DNA of 9,437 nucleotides from Gammaproteobacteria bacterium (GTDB lineage: Bacteria; Pseudomonadota; Gammaproteobacteria; Steroidobacterales; Steroidobacteraceae), in NCBI GenBank assembly GCA_010031985.1, contig RGYP01000051.1, forward strand, positions 1 through 9,437, written 5' to 3'. Position 1 is the first letter of the stretch. Each line of letters opens with the position of its first letter. The notes beneath the pieces were generated by a model. It was not told where the DNA came from. It saw only the letters and a program-made list of their open reading frames with translations, and made no database searches. A program made the position numbers and the translations under genes. This document shows, piece by piece, positions 1 through 7,082 of this stretch.

Positions 1-9
1 ACGCAGGCG

Positions 10-1020
10 ATGATTCGCCCTGCCGGCTCGTGCACGAGCATCGCCCACCTCGCGAGGCTCGCTTTCCTTTGTACGGCTGCACTCGCGATGACCACCCACG
101 TCATGGCTGCGCCGCTCGTCATCGCTCACCGCGGCGCCTCAGGCTATCGGCCGGAGCACACGCTCGAGTCCTATCGACTCGCCATCGAAATGGGCGCCGA
201 TTTCATCGAGCCGGATCTCGTCGCGACGCGTGATGGTCATCTGGTGGCGCGTCATGAACCGGAAATCGGCTCCACCACCGACGTTGCCACGCGACCCGAG
301 TTCGCAGCGCGCAAGAGGACGCAGCGCATCGATGGGCAGGAATTCACCGGCTGGTTCACCACGGATTTCACCCTCGCCGAGTTGCGTACGCTACGGGCCA
401 TACAGCCCCGCGCCGATCGGTCGCAGGAGTTCAACGGGCTCTATCAAATCCCGACGCTCGAAGAAATCATTGATCTGGCGCGACGCGAGTCGGCAGCACG
501 CGGACGCACCATAGGCATCTACCCCGAAACCAAACACCCGACCTGGCATTGCGAACAAGGGCTGCCGCTGGAGCCGAGATTACTCGCCACGCTCGAGTCG
601 GTGGGTTGGACGATGCGCGATTCACCGGTGTTCATTCAATCTTTCGAGTCGGGCAATCTGCGCTGGCTGCGATCGCAGACGAAGCTGCGTTTAGTCCAAC
701 TTCTGGATGGCGGCAGACTTTGCGAAGACGGCAGCGTCGGCCCGTGCCCCGAGTGGACGAGCGGGGGCGGTTGCCGTCTCTACCCGCAGGGTAGCATCCC
801 GAGAAACTTTGCCGATCCTGCGACGTTCGAGATTTTTCGCCAATACGCCGATGCGCTAGGACCCTGGAAGCGTCACCTGATCGGCTCGCGACAAACCGAT
901 CCGACCGACGAGACCGAACGCACGCGGCACGTGACGCCCCCGACGCGTTTCGTCGAGTTCGCCCATGCGGCGGGCTGTAGGACGCCACTGCCGTCGATGG
1001 CAGGCCCGGTTTCAAGGTGA
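10..1020 (+). CDS. Glycerophosphodiester phosphodiesterase, secreted, 3'-truncated
   Basis: Seen: residues ~14-34 form a hydrophobic signal peptide ending in an AMTTHVMAA-type cleavage region. The GDPD TIM-barrel signature follows: IAHRGASGYRPEHT (H40, R41, E49), a metal-ligand pair in FIEPDL (E67, D69), the second catalytic His in LVARHEPE (H82), and YPETKHP (E173) further on. Known: GlpQ-type enzymes hydrolyse glycerophosphodiesters to glycerol-3-phosphate plus an alcohol, usually in the periplasm. Odd: similarity is clear up to FVEFAHAAG (residues 314-322), then 14 unrelated residues (323-336) precede the stop. The family normally continues some 40-60 residues, with a VHxYTFR-like strand and a GVDGLFSDFP-like final strand. 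Both are missing, so the barrel is probably not closed and the enzyme may be inactive. The reading frame is open back to base 1, so a start just outside the window cannot be excluded. The family call is firm; function of this copy is doubtful. Confidence 0.88.
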   Translation: MIRPAGSCTSIAHLARLAFLCTAALAMTTHVMAAPLVIAHRGASGYRPEHTLESYRLAIEMGADFIEPDLVATRDGHLVARHEPEIGSTTDVATRPEFAARKRTQRIDGQEFTGWFTTDFTLAELRTLRAIQPRADRSQEFNGLYQIPTLEEIIDLARRESAARGRTIGIYPETKHPTWHCEQGLPLEPRLLATLESVGWTMRDSPVFIQSFESGNLRWLRSQTKLRLVQLLDGGRLCEDGSVGPCPEWTSGGGCRLYPQGSIPRNFADPATFEIFRQYADALGPWKRHLIGSRQTDPTDETERTRHVTPPTRFVEFAHAAGCRTPLPSMAGPVSR

Positions 1021-3001
1021 CTCCGGGGATACCGATCAGGTAGGTGTGCAGCCAGCGCGTTGCACCGACCACCGAGTCTTCGTTGAGCAGGTTGCGGCCG
1101 TACACACCGACCTTCCAGCTGTCGGTCTCGATGCCGATACGCGCACCGAGCAGCGACGCCGCACCCGTGTACGCGGTGTTGTGCACCTGCACGTTGCGCT
1201 TGCTCGAGTACGAGAGGTCGCTGTTGATGAACAAGCGGTAGTCGCCACCGAACACCGGACGCGAGTAGTCCGCCGTCAGTGAGCCCGTGTGCTTGGCTGC
1301 CAACGGGAACGGATGTCCGACGATCGAGCAGTCACCCTTGCCGTTCAAATTGCGCGCCGGGTCGCTCGGATTCGAGGGATTGAGAATGCCACCGCCACTC
1401 GTGATGGTGAACTGGAAGTCGTCGCAGCCCTTGGTGAATCGGGTGTCTGCCAAGGCGTAGTTGAAACCCAGGGTGAGATTTTCGGTCGCCACGAAACGGC
1501 TTTCGATCTCGATGCCCTTGATCTTGCCGTCGCCCTGGTTGGTCGAGAGCGAGGTGATCGCGCCCGACACCGGGTTGTTGACGGGTGTCGTGAGCTGCAT
1601 GTCATTGACCTTCATCTGGAAGATCGCGACGTTGAGCAACACGCGACGCTCCATCCAAGTCGACTTCATGCCGAGTTCGTAGTTGAGCGACTGCTCCTGC
1701 TTGAAGGATTCGTCGGCAGGACGATTGGCGACGATCGCCGTCGAGCCGTTGAAGCCGCCCGGCTTGTAGCCCTTCGAGTAGTTGGCGTACACCGTCACGT
1801 CGTCGCTGAACTTGTAGTCCACCGTGACCCGCGGCGTCGTCGACTTCCACTCGTCGTTGCCACGTGTGGCGGAGTCGTAGATGACGAATAGCGGACCGGA
1901 TTGTACGTTCGCGTTACCCGAGGAAGTGCTGGTTGCCGTGGCACCGAAATCTTTCTGGCCCTTTTTCTCGGTGGCGCGACGCAGTTCGAGCGAAGCCGAC
2001 AACCGGTCGGTGAAATCGAACTCGAGCGAACCGAACAGCGCCGAGTTCTCGATGGTGAAGATCTGCTGCGGATTGTCCTGACCCTTCGGGCTCACGAAAT
2101 CCATGCGATAACCACGACGCTCCCAGTCGTATCTGTAGGCACCCACCAACCAACGGAAGCTGGCGTCACGCGGTGATTCCAGCTTGAGTTCGGCCGACCA
2201 ATCTTTGAACGTGTCGCGATCGGAAGATGAACCCGTCGCCTGCGGCTGGACACCGTTGATGTTGGCGCCGATGAGGTTGACGGCCGAGTGATCGCTGTCT
2301 GCACCGGACACCGTGTTCTCGCTGCCGACGGTCTTGCCGGTCAGCTGGTTCTTCCACTGGCCGTCGAAGTCGTAGTAGCGCATGTTGACGCTGGCCGCGA
2401 GACTGTCGGTGAGGCGTCCCGACATGCGCGCACTCATCTGCCGCTCATCCGGATCGAAGGTGCCATTGACACCGCCCTTGAATTCATCGCTCGGCTTGCG
2501 CGTGACGAAGTTGATCGCACCGGAATAGGTGTTGCGTCCGTAGAGCGCACTCTGCGGACCACGGATGACTTCGACACGCTCGATGTCGCTCATGTCGAGG
2601 CTACCGATGTCGCCCTGATAATAGACGCCATCGACGAAGTAGGACACGCCGGTCTCCACCGAAGCGTTGGTGCCGGCAAGGACGCTCGCGAGACCGCGCA
2701 CGACCGGACGTTCGGTCGCGCGACCAAAAGTTTTGGCGAACACGAGACCCGGGGCGAATTTCGCGACGTCGTCGATCGAGGTCACCTGACGATTGGCGAT
2801 GTCCGCCGAGGTGATGGCCGTGACCGCGAGCGGCACGTCCTGCAGCGATTCTTCGCGCTTGCGAGCCGTGACGACGATCTCTTCGAGGGCGAGCCCACCC
2901 TGGGTGGCGCCACTACCGGACTGGGCCAAAGCGCCCTGACCGGCAAACGCCGCAATGCTCATGGAAACGAAAAGCGCTACGGGTGAGTGCCTTCTGTACA
3001 T
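632..3001 (-). CDS. TonB-dependent outer-membrane receptor, C-terminus replaced by read-through
   Basis: Seen, numbering from the ATG at 3001: signal peptide 1-27 (MYRRH...GALAQ), TonB-box-like EEIVVTAR at 40-47, plug domain ~55-170 with VIRGPQSALYGRNTYSGAINF at 145-165, then a long beta-barrel rich in aromatic strands (VTVYANYSKGYKPGGFNGS). Known: such receptors import siderophores, cobalamin, glycans or other ligands using TonB-ExbBD energy. The ligand cannot be told here. The frame is open to 3157, but the start at 3001 is preferred because it has a good Shine-Dalgarno and begins a proper signal peptide. Odd: barrel homology runs through GVTLKPGLPSTAVASYS (to about residue 676, base 974). 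The remaining ~113 residues are Arg/Ser-rich and are simply the antisense of the phosphodiesterase gene. The usual last ~20-25 residues, a final strand ending in an aromatic residue, are absent. The receptor is probably defective or misfolded unless the junction is an assembly artefact. Confidence 0.88.
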   Translation of the reverse strand: MYRRHSPVALFVSMSIAAFAGQGALAQSGSGATQGGLALEEIVVTARKREESLQDVPLAVTAITSADIANRQVTSIDDVAKFAPGLVFAKTFGRATERPVVRGLASVLAGTNASVETGVSYFVDGVYYQGDIGSLDMSDIERVEVIRGPQSALYGRNTYSGAINFVTRKPSDEFKGGVNGTFDPDERQMSARMSGRLTDSLAASVNMRYYDFDGQWKNQLTGKTVGSENTVSGADSDHSAVNLIGANINGVQPQATGSSSDRDTFKDWSAELKLESPRDASFRWLVGAYRYDWERRGYRMDFVSPKGQDNPQQIFTIENSALFGSLEFDFTDRLSASLELRRATEKKGQKDFGATATSTSSGNANVQSGPLFVIYDSATRGNDEWKSTTPRVTVDYKFSDDVTVYANYSKGYKPGGFNGSTAIVANRPADESFKQEQSLNYELGMKSTWMERRVLLNVAIFQMKVNDMQLTTPVNNPVSGAITSLSTNQGDGKIKGIEIESRFVATENLTLGFNYALADTRFTKGCDDFQFTITSGGGILNPSNPSDPARNLNGKGDCSIVGHPFPLAAKHTGSLTADYSRPVFGGDYRLFINSDLSYSSKRNVQVHNTAYTGAASLLGARIGIETDSWKVGVYGRNLLNEDSVVGATRWLHTYLIGIPGVTLKPGLPSTAVASYSPPHGRTRRNASGASRAACVRSRRSDRFVASRSGDASRVLAHRRIGEKSRTSQDRQSFSGCYPAGRDGNRPRSSTRGTGRRCRLRKVCRHPEVGLNAASSAIAASADCPTRKIE
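972..980. other. Junction where two convergent genes both lose their 3' ends
   Basis: Left of ~975 the plus strand encodes conserved phosphodiesterase sequence up to HAAG. Right of ~974 the minus strand encodes conserved TonB-receptor barrel up to ASYS. Neither gene continues across the point and no stop codon or intergenic spacer belonging to either original gene is left. This is the pattern of a deletion (or contig join) that removed about 60-75 bases of receptor, well over 100 bases of phosphodiesterase, and whatever lay between. No insertion sequence or long repeat is visible at the join. Confidence 0.7.
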
Positions 3002-3010
3002 ATCGAATGA

Positions 3011-3015
3011 CCTCC
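3011..3015 (-). promoter_or_regulatory. Shine-Dalgarno of the TonB receptor
   Basis: GGAGG on the minus strand lies 9 bases before the ATG at 3001. It decides in favour of this start over the in-frame ATG at 3157, which would add 52 Arg/Ser/Cys-rich residues ahead of the signal peptide. Confidence 0.75.
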
Positions 3016-3093
3016 GCTGAATGAACGAACGCCGGCTTCTTGTAGTGACCTGCGCAGGCGACTTGCGCCCGCCGCAGAACCGGCTGATGCACG

Positions 3094-3122
3094 ATCGTAG
3101 TGCAGAGCGGCAAAGTTTTGAA
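3094..3122 (-). promoter_or_regulatory. Candidate sigma-70 promoter for the TonB receptor
   Basis: On the minus strand TTCAAA (3117-3122) and TACGAT (3094-3099) are separated by 17 bases; each matches the -35 or -10 consensus at four of six positions. It would give a 5' leader of roughly 85 bases before the ATG at 3001. This is a weak match by eye, supported mainly by position in the only non-coding gap upstream of the gene. Confidence 0.3.
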
Positions 3123-3155
3123 GCAACACGGTTGCAGCTGTTGCCCGAGCGCAAC
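3123..3155. repeat. Cluster of four GCAAC/GTTGC elements (inverted repeats)
   Basis: GCAAC at 3123-3127 pairs with GTTGC at 3131-3135 (3-base loop). TGTTGC at 3139-3144 pairs with GCAACA at 3151-3156 (6-base loop). Four copies of the same pentamer in alternating orientation within 33 bases sit directly upstream of the candidate receptor -35. No T run follows on either strand, so a terminator is unlikely. An operator for a dimeric regulator of the receptor is a plausible reading, but it is inference. Confidence 0.45.
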
Positions 3156-3204
3156 ACTCATGGGCGGTGGGCGTGTCGCGCTCGTTCTGCCGTGCCGCGC
3201 GGGG

Positions 3205-5160
3205 TCAGTGACCGCGCAGCTGCTCGATGATCGCCGGGTTCTCGAGCGTGCTCACGTCCTGAGTGATCGGCTCGCCACGGGCGATGGCGCGCAGCAAGCG
3301 GCGCATGATCTTGCCCGAACGGGTTTTGGGCAGATTGTCCGCGAAGCGGATGTCGTCGGGCTTGGCGATGGCGCCGAGCTGCTCGGCGACCCAGTCGCGC
3401 AGTTCTTTCTCGAATTCTTTGGTGTCGCCGGTCGGCCGCGCACCACGACAGACCACGAACGCGAACACCGACTCGCCCTTGATCTCGTGCTGACGACCCA
3501 CCACCGCCGCCTCGGCGATGCGCGGGTGCGCGACCAACGCGGATTCTATTTCCATGGTACCGAGCCGATGCCCGGCAACGTTCAACACGTCGTCGACACG
3601 CCCCATGATCCAGAAGCAACCATCGGCATCGCGATGCGCGCTGTCGCCCGCCACGTAGAGGCGGTGCTGGAATTTTTCCCAGTAGGTCTTGAGATAGCGA
3701 TCGTTGTCGCCCCAGATGGTGCGCAGCATCGATGGCCAAGGCTTGCGGATGACGAGATATCCGCCGGCATCTGCCGTAGTCACGCTCTGCCCCTCTTCGT
3801 CGACGATGTCGGCAAAGATTCCAGGCAGCGGCTGAGTGCAAGAACCCGGCTTGGTCGAGGTCACGCCGGGAATCGGTGAAATCATGATTGCGCCGGTCTC
3901 GGTCTGCCACCACGTATCGACGATCGGACAACGACCGCCACCGATGACGCGGTGATACCACATCCAGGCTTCGGGGTTGATCGGCTCACCTACGCTTCCG
4001 AGCAGTCTGATCTTTGACAAATCGTACTTCGCAGGCAGTTCGTCGCCGAGCTTCATCAGCGCGCGAATCGCGGTCGGCGCCGTGTAGAACACCGTCACGC
4101 CATGCTGCTCGCAAATACGCCAGAACCGACCGCCATCGGGATAGGTCGGCGCACCTTCGTACATGACGAGCGTTGCCCCGGCAGCGAGCGGTCCGTAAGC
4201 CACGTAACTGTGACCGGTGATCCAGCCGACGTCGGCCGTGCACCAGAACACGTCGTCGCGGCGCAGATCGAATACCCAGCGAGTCGTCAGCTTGGCGCCG
4301 AGAAGATAGCCCGCACTCGCATGCTGTATGCCCTTCGGGCGACCCGTGGAGCCCGAGGTGTAGAGCAAAAACAGCGGATGCTCGGCATCGACCCACTCGG
4401 GCTCGCAGACATCTGCCTGCGCGGCGACAGCTTCGTGCCACCAAAGATCACGCCCGGATTTCATGGGTACGGCCGTACCGGTGCGACGCAGCACGTACAC
4501 CGTATCGACACTCGCGCAACCCTCGGCCAGAGCCTTGTCGGTGGCGGCCTTGAGTTCGACGATGTTGCCGCCACGACGGCCGCCATCGGCAGTGATCACG
4601 CAACGCGCCCCCGCATCTTCGATGCGCTCTTTCAGCGACAGCGCCGAGAACCCGCCGAAGACCACGGAGTGAATGGCGCCGATGCGTGCGCAAGCCTGCA
4701 TCGCCACCACCGCTTCAGGCACGAGCGGCATGTAAATCACCACGCGATCGCCGCGACGAATGCCACGCGCCTTCAGTGCATTGGCGAAACGGCAAACCTC
4801 GGCATGCAATTCACGATAGGTGAGCTTGCGTACGTCGCCCGGCTCGCCCTCGAAGAGGATCGCGAGCTGATCGGCATTGCGCTCGAGATGCACATCGAGA
4901 CAGTCGTACGACACGTTGAGCTCGCCGTCGGTGAACCAGCGGAAGTTCGGCGCCGCCGAATCGTCGAGCGTGACGGTGAACGGTTTGTGCCAGGCGATCT
5001 CGGTACGCGCGAGATCCGCCCAGAACTTTTGCGGATCTGCCGCGGCGCGTCGGTGCAGCGCCTCGAGGTCCTGCGCCTTGAGACGTGCCTGGGCCACGAA
5101 AGCCGGCGGTGGCGCGAAAACCCTCGATTCGGTCAGCACCGATTCAATGTTTTTGTTCAT
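3205..5160 (-). CDS. acs: Acetyl-CoA synthetase (AMP-forming)
   Basis: Activates acetate with ATP to acetyl-AMP and then forms acetyl-CoA; cytoplasmic, the entry of acetate into central metabolism. Seen: 651 residues, close to the ~652 of the E. coli enzyme. The adenylate-forming core has the phosphate loop YTSGSTGRPKG (267-277), the DTWWQTETG motif (415-423) with W418 matching the acetate-pocket tryptophan of Salmonella Acs, the GD of VAGDSA (505-506), and the hinge region GRVDDVLNVAGHRLGT (520-535). Near the C-terminus PKTRSGKIMRR carries K617, equivalent to the lysine acetylated by Pat-type acetyltransferases and reactivated by CobB in other bacteria. The ATG at 5160 is preferred: it has GAGGA at 5168-5172 with 7-base spacing, and the protein then starts in the family's usual place. 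It overlaps the end of the upstream acyltransferase gene by 17 bases, so it is probably translated from the same message. No clear terminator follows the stop at 3205. Confidence 0.97.
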   Translation of the reverse strand: MNKNIESVLTESRVFAPPPAFVAQARLKAQDLEALHRRAAADPQKFWADLARTEIAWHKPFTVTLDDSAAPNFRWFTDGELNVSYDCLDVHLERNADQLAILFEGEPGDVRKLTYRELHAEVCRFANALKARGIRRGDRVVIYMPLVPEAVVAMQACARIGAIHSVVFGGFSALSLKERIEDAGARCVITADGGRRGGNIVELKAATDKALAEGCASVDTVYVLRRTGTAVPMKSGRDLWWHEAVAAQADVCEPEWVDAEHPLFLLYTSGSTGRPKGIQHASAGYLLGAKLTTRWVFDLRRDDVFWCTADVGWITGHSYVAYGPLAAGATLVMYEGAPTYPDGGRFWRICEQHGVTVFYTAPTAIRALMKLGDELPAKYDLSKIRLLGSVGEPINPEAWMWYHRVIGGGRCPIVDTWWQTETGAIMISPIPGVTSTKPGSCTQPLPGIFADIVDEEGQSVTTADAGGYLVIRKPWPSMLRTIWGDNDRYLKTYWEKFQHRLYVAGDSAHRDADGCFWIMGRVDDVLNVAGHRLGTMEIESALVAHPRIAEAAVVGRQHEIKGESVFAFVVCRGARPTGDTKEFEKELRDWVAEQLGAIAKPDDIRFADNLPKTRSGKIMRRLLRAIARGEPITQDVSTLENPAIIEQLRGH

Positions 5161-6118
5161 GGCTCGTTCCTCGCCGCCCAGGTTCGACGTAGCGTCGCGA
5201 ATAGTAGTCGGGGTAATCTTGACCCAGCCCCTTGAAGCGCTTGTGCAGCCAAAGATATTGCTGTGGCAAGCGGCGTACTTCGTTCTCGATGAGTGCATGA
5301 TGGCGCAGGGTGTCCGCAATGGCGTCGACACCCGGAAAATCTTGCAGCGGCTCACCGATGCGCACCACATAGCCTGCCGTACCCGGCAATCTCTCGACGA
5401 AATATGGCAGCACCGCAGCGCCCGTCAGTCGCGCGAGGCGCGAGGTCGCGGTGTTGGTGGCCACCGGAATACCGAAAAAAGGCACCATCTCTGCACCCTT
5501 GGCGCGAAACGCCTGATCCGGTGCGTACCATACCGCCCCGCCCGCCTTCAGCACGCGCACCATCGCACGAATGTCGTCGCTCGCGATCATGCTCGCGGCC
5601 ACGGCGCCGCGATACTTGCGAAAAAACCAGCTGAGCAGCGGATCCTTGGACGGCTTGTATACCGCATGCACCTCGCGCGCTGCGGTGATGAAACGCGCGC
5701 CGATCTCGAGCGTGGTGAAATGGGCAGCGAGCAAAATGACGCCCCGCCCTGACGCCGTCAGTCGATCGAAGACGTCAATTCCCTCGAAGCGTACCAACTC
5801 CAGCAATTTCTTTGGCGGTGCGAACCAGGCGAGCGCCGTCTCGGGCAGCGTAACCCCCGATTCACGAAAGTGCTGCTGCAACAAACGCTGACGGTCGAAC
5901 TGCGTCATCTGCGGAAAGCACAAAGACAGGTTGCGACTGACGACCCGTCGTTGCGGCAAGGGCAAACGCCTCGCGAAATCGCCGAGACGAGTGCCGAAGA
6001 CGAGCAAGGACGAATAATCGCGCGCCGCCAAACGACGCATCAGCCAGAGCGCGAGCCACAAAGGCCAGCGGCGCGGCAGCAACCAGCGCCAATCGAAGCG
6101 CAGGGCTGCCTCAGACAC
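5144..6118 (-). CDS. Lipid A biosynthesis-type lysophospholipid acyltransferase (LpxL/HtrB family)
   Basis: Known: LpxL/LpxM-type enzymes add secondary acyl chains to lipid A from acyl-ACP at the inner face of the inner membrane; relatives act on other lipids such as ornithine lipids. Seen: 324 residues from a GTG at 6118, close to family length (~306-330). An N-terminal membrane-anchor stretch LLPRRWPLWLALWLMRRL (13-30) is followed by the catalytic HX4E motif AAHFTTLE (H133, E138; E. coli LpxL has H132, E137), a PDQ motif and FFGIPVATNTATSRLA, and the C-terminal QYLWLHKRFK. The frame stays open to 6370, but the extra sequence is antisense-like overlap with the exonuclease gene. The GTG has GAGGG at 6125-6129 with 6-base spacing and overlaps the exonuclease stop by 8 bases, a typical coupling arrangement. 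It overlaps acs downstream by 17 bases. Whether the acceptor is lipid A or another lipid cannot be decided. Confidence 0.9.
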   Translation of the reverse strand: MSEAALRFDWRWLLPRRWPLWLALWLMRRLAARDYSSLLVFGTRLGDFARRLPLPQRRVVSRNLSLCFPQMTQFDRQRLLQQHFRESGVTLPETALAWFAPPKKLLELVRFEGIDVFDRLTASGRGVILLAAHFTTLEIGARFITAAREVHAVYKPSKDPLLSWFFRKYRGAVAASMIASDDIRAMVRVLKAGGAVWYAPDQAFRAKGAEMVPFFGIPVATNTATSRLARLTGAAVLPYFVERLPGTAGYVVRIGEPLQDFPGVDAIADTLRHHALIENEVRRLPQQYLWLHKRFKGLGQDYPDYYSRRYVEPGRRGTSHEQKH

Positions 6119-7010
6119 TGCCGTCCCTCGCAAGGGCTGCGAGCCGCTCGCTTTGCTTGCGCAGCATCTGCCCGAAGTTGTGGCGATCAAAAAATTCTTC
6201 GAGCGCCGCGACGTCGGGGGCCCGCGGGCGCAGCGCCTCACGATCTGCATCGAGCGGCATGTCACGGACGATTTCGGTGAGCCGGCGCGCGAGAAATGCA
6301 TCGTCACGATGCCTCGCAAGCTTCTCCGGAAGTTTGGCTGCGCCACGGATCGGCAGGCGCGCCACGGCATCGAGGTTGTCGTAAACCTCCTCGAGAGAGA
6401 CGAAATCTTTGAGAAGGGCAGCCGCGGTTTTCGGGCCGACGCCCGGCACGCCGCGAATGTTGTCTACGGCATCCCCCGTCAGCGCAAGATAGTCGGCATA
6501 GCGTTCGGGCACCACGCCGAAATGCTCCTCGATCTCGTGATAGGCGAGCCGCTGATTCGCGGTGTAATCCCAATAGATGTCGCCCTCGCGAACCAGCTGG
6601 GCGAGATCTTTGTCGCGAGTGACGAGCGTTGCGGGCAAGCCCGCAGCCCGCGAGCGCGCATGCAAGGTGCCGATGATGTCGTCGGCTTCGTACTCGCCAC
6701 TGCCAAAATCAGCCACGCCGACGTGTCGGCAGAATTCGCGGCAGCGTTCGAACTGCAACTTGAGATCAGCCGGCGCCGGCTCGCGATTCGCCTTGTAGGC
6801 CGGGTCGATGCGATTGCGAAACGAGCTGGCGAGGCTCTCGTCGAAGGCCACGGCCAGATAGCGTGGTCGCGCACGCTCGATCAGGTCCCCGAGGAAACGG
6901 GCGAATCCGAATATGGCATGCGCCGGGTTGCCGTCGCGGTCCAGCATGTCGGGCGGCATGGAGTAATAGGCCCGGAACACGTACACGGAGGCATCGATGA
7001 GATAAACCAC
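6111..7010 (-). CDS. Stand-alone 5'-3' exonuclease / flap-nuclease-like protein
   Basis: Known: homologous to the 5' nuclease domain of DNA polymerase I, T5 exonuclease and Xni; such enzymes cut 5' flaps and remove RNA primers or damaged ends. Seen: 299 residues. PIN-like domain with LIDASVYVFRAYYS (D6), AVAFDES (D57), AYKANRE (71-77), the acidic cluster EYEADDIIGTL (E108, D110, D111) and TRDKD (D133, D135). The helix-3-turn-helix DNA-binding region is GDAVDNIRGVPGVGPKTA (179-196) with D180 and D183. All canonical metal-binding acids appear present. No polymerase or 3'-5' exonuclease domain follows; the gene ends and overlaps the acyltransferase by 8 bases. The start is a GTG; the ATG at 7018 is out of frame and no Shine-Dalgarno is visible. 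It is the first gene of the exonuclease-acyltransferase-acs unit and is divergent from the propeller gene, 72 bases away. Confidence 0.92.
   Translation of the reverse strand: MVYLIDASVYVFRAYYSMPPDMLDRDGNPAHAIFGFARFLGDLIERARPRYLAVAFDESLASSFRNRIDPAYKANREPAPADLKLQFERCREFCRHVGVADFGSGEYEADDIIGTLHARSRAAGLPATLVTRDKDLAQLVREGDIYWDYTANQRLAYHEIEEHFGVVPERYADYLALTGDAVDNIRGVPGVGPKTAAALLKDFVSLEEVYDNLDAVARLPIRGAAKLPEKLARHRDDAFLARRLTEIVRDMPLDADREALRPRAPDVAALEEFFDRHNFGQMLRKQSERLAALARDGSV
6125..6129 (-). promoter_or_regulatory. Shine-Dalgarno setting the GTG start of the acyltransferase
   Basis: GAGGG on the minus strand, inside the last codons of the exonuclease gene, lies 6 bases before GTG at 6118. It supports that non-ATG start and translational coupling to the exonuclease. 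Confidence 0.6.
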
Positions 7011-7015
7011 GGCGC

Positions 7016-7021
7016 ATTGTA
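7016..7021 (-). promoter_or_regulatory. Candidate -10 element, possibly giving a leaderless exonuclease message
   Basis: TACAAT on the minus strand matches TATAAT at five of six positions and ends 5 bases before the GTG at 7010. Initiation 6-7 bases downstream would fall at or just inside the start codon, which fits the lack of a Shine-Dalgarno. No convincing -35 is seen 16-18 bases upstream. Confidence 0.3.
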
Positions 7022-7069
7022 GCGGCCGCGAACCTTGGGGTATCGTCCGCGGAAGGGGTCTCTCAAGTC

Positions 7070-7075
7070 AGAGGA
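7070..7075 (+). promoter_or_regulatory. Shine-Dalgarno of the propeller gene
   Basis: AGAGGA lies 7 bases before ATG 7083 and selects this start, which begins a good signal peptide. The in-frame TTG at 7035 would put 16 charged residues in front of it. Confidence 0.7.
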
Positions 7076-7082
7076 ACAAAAA

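Noticed and set aside
2288..2986. 232-codon plus-strand frame antisense to the TonB receptor plug
   Set aside because: The region encodes the signal peptide, plug and early barrel on the minus strand; no domain is seen in the antisense frame.
3139..3156. Inverted repeat TGTTGC...GCAACA as a terminator for acs
   Set aside because: The stem is short and no T tract follows on either strand.
3002..3157. Upstream in-frame start at 3157 for the TonB receptor
   Set aside because: The added 52 residues are Cys/Arg/Ser-rich, precede a complete signal peptide, and cross the gap holding the likely promoter and Shine-Dalgarno.
4102..5235. 377-codon plus-strand frame antisense to acs
   Set aside because: Acs is unmistakable on the other strand; the antisense product is His/Arg-rich and resembles no family.
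6119..6370. Upstream in-frame start at 6370 for the acyltransferase
   Set aside because: The extra residues lie antisense-frame within the exonuclease gene and do not resemble the family; the GTG at 6118 has a good ribosome-binding site.
6153..7022. 289-codon plus-strand frame antisense to the exonuclease
   Set aside because: All nuclease motifs are on the minus strand; the plus-strand frame is a codon-bias shadow.
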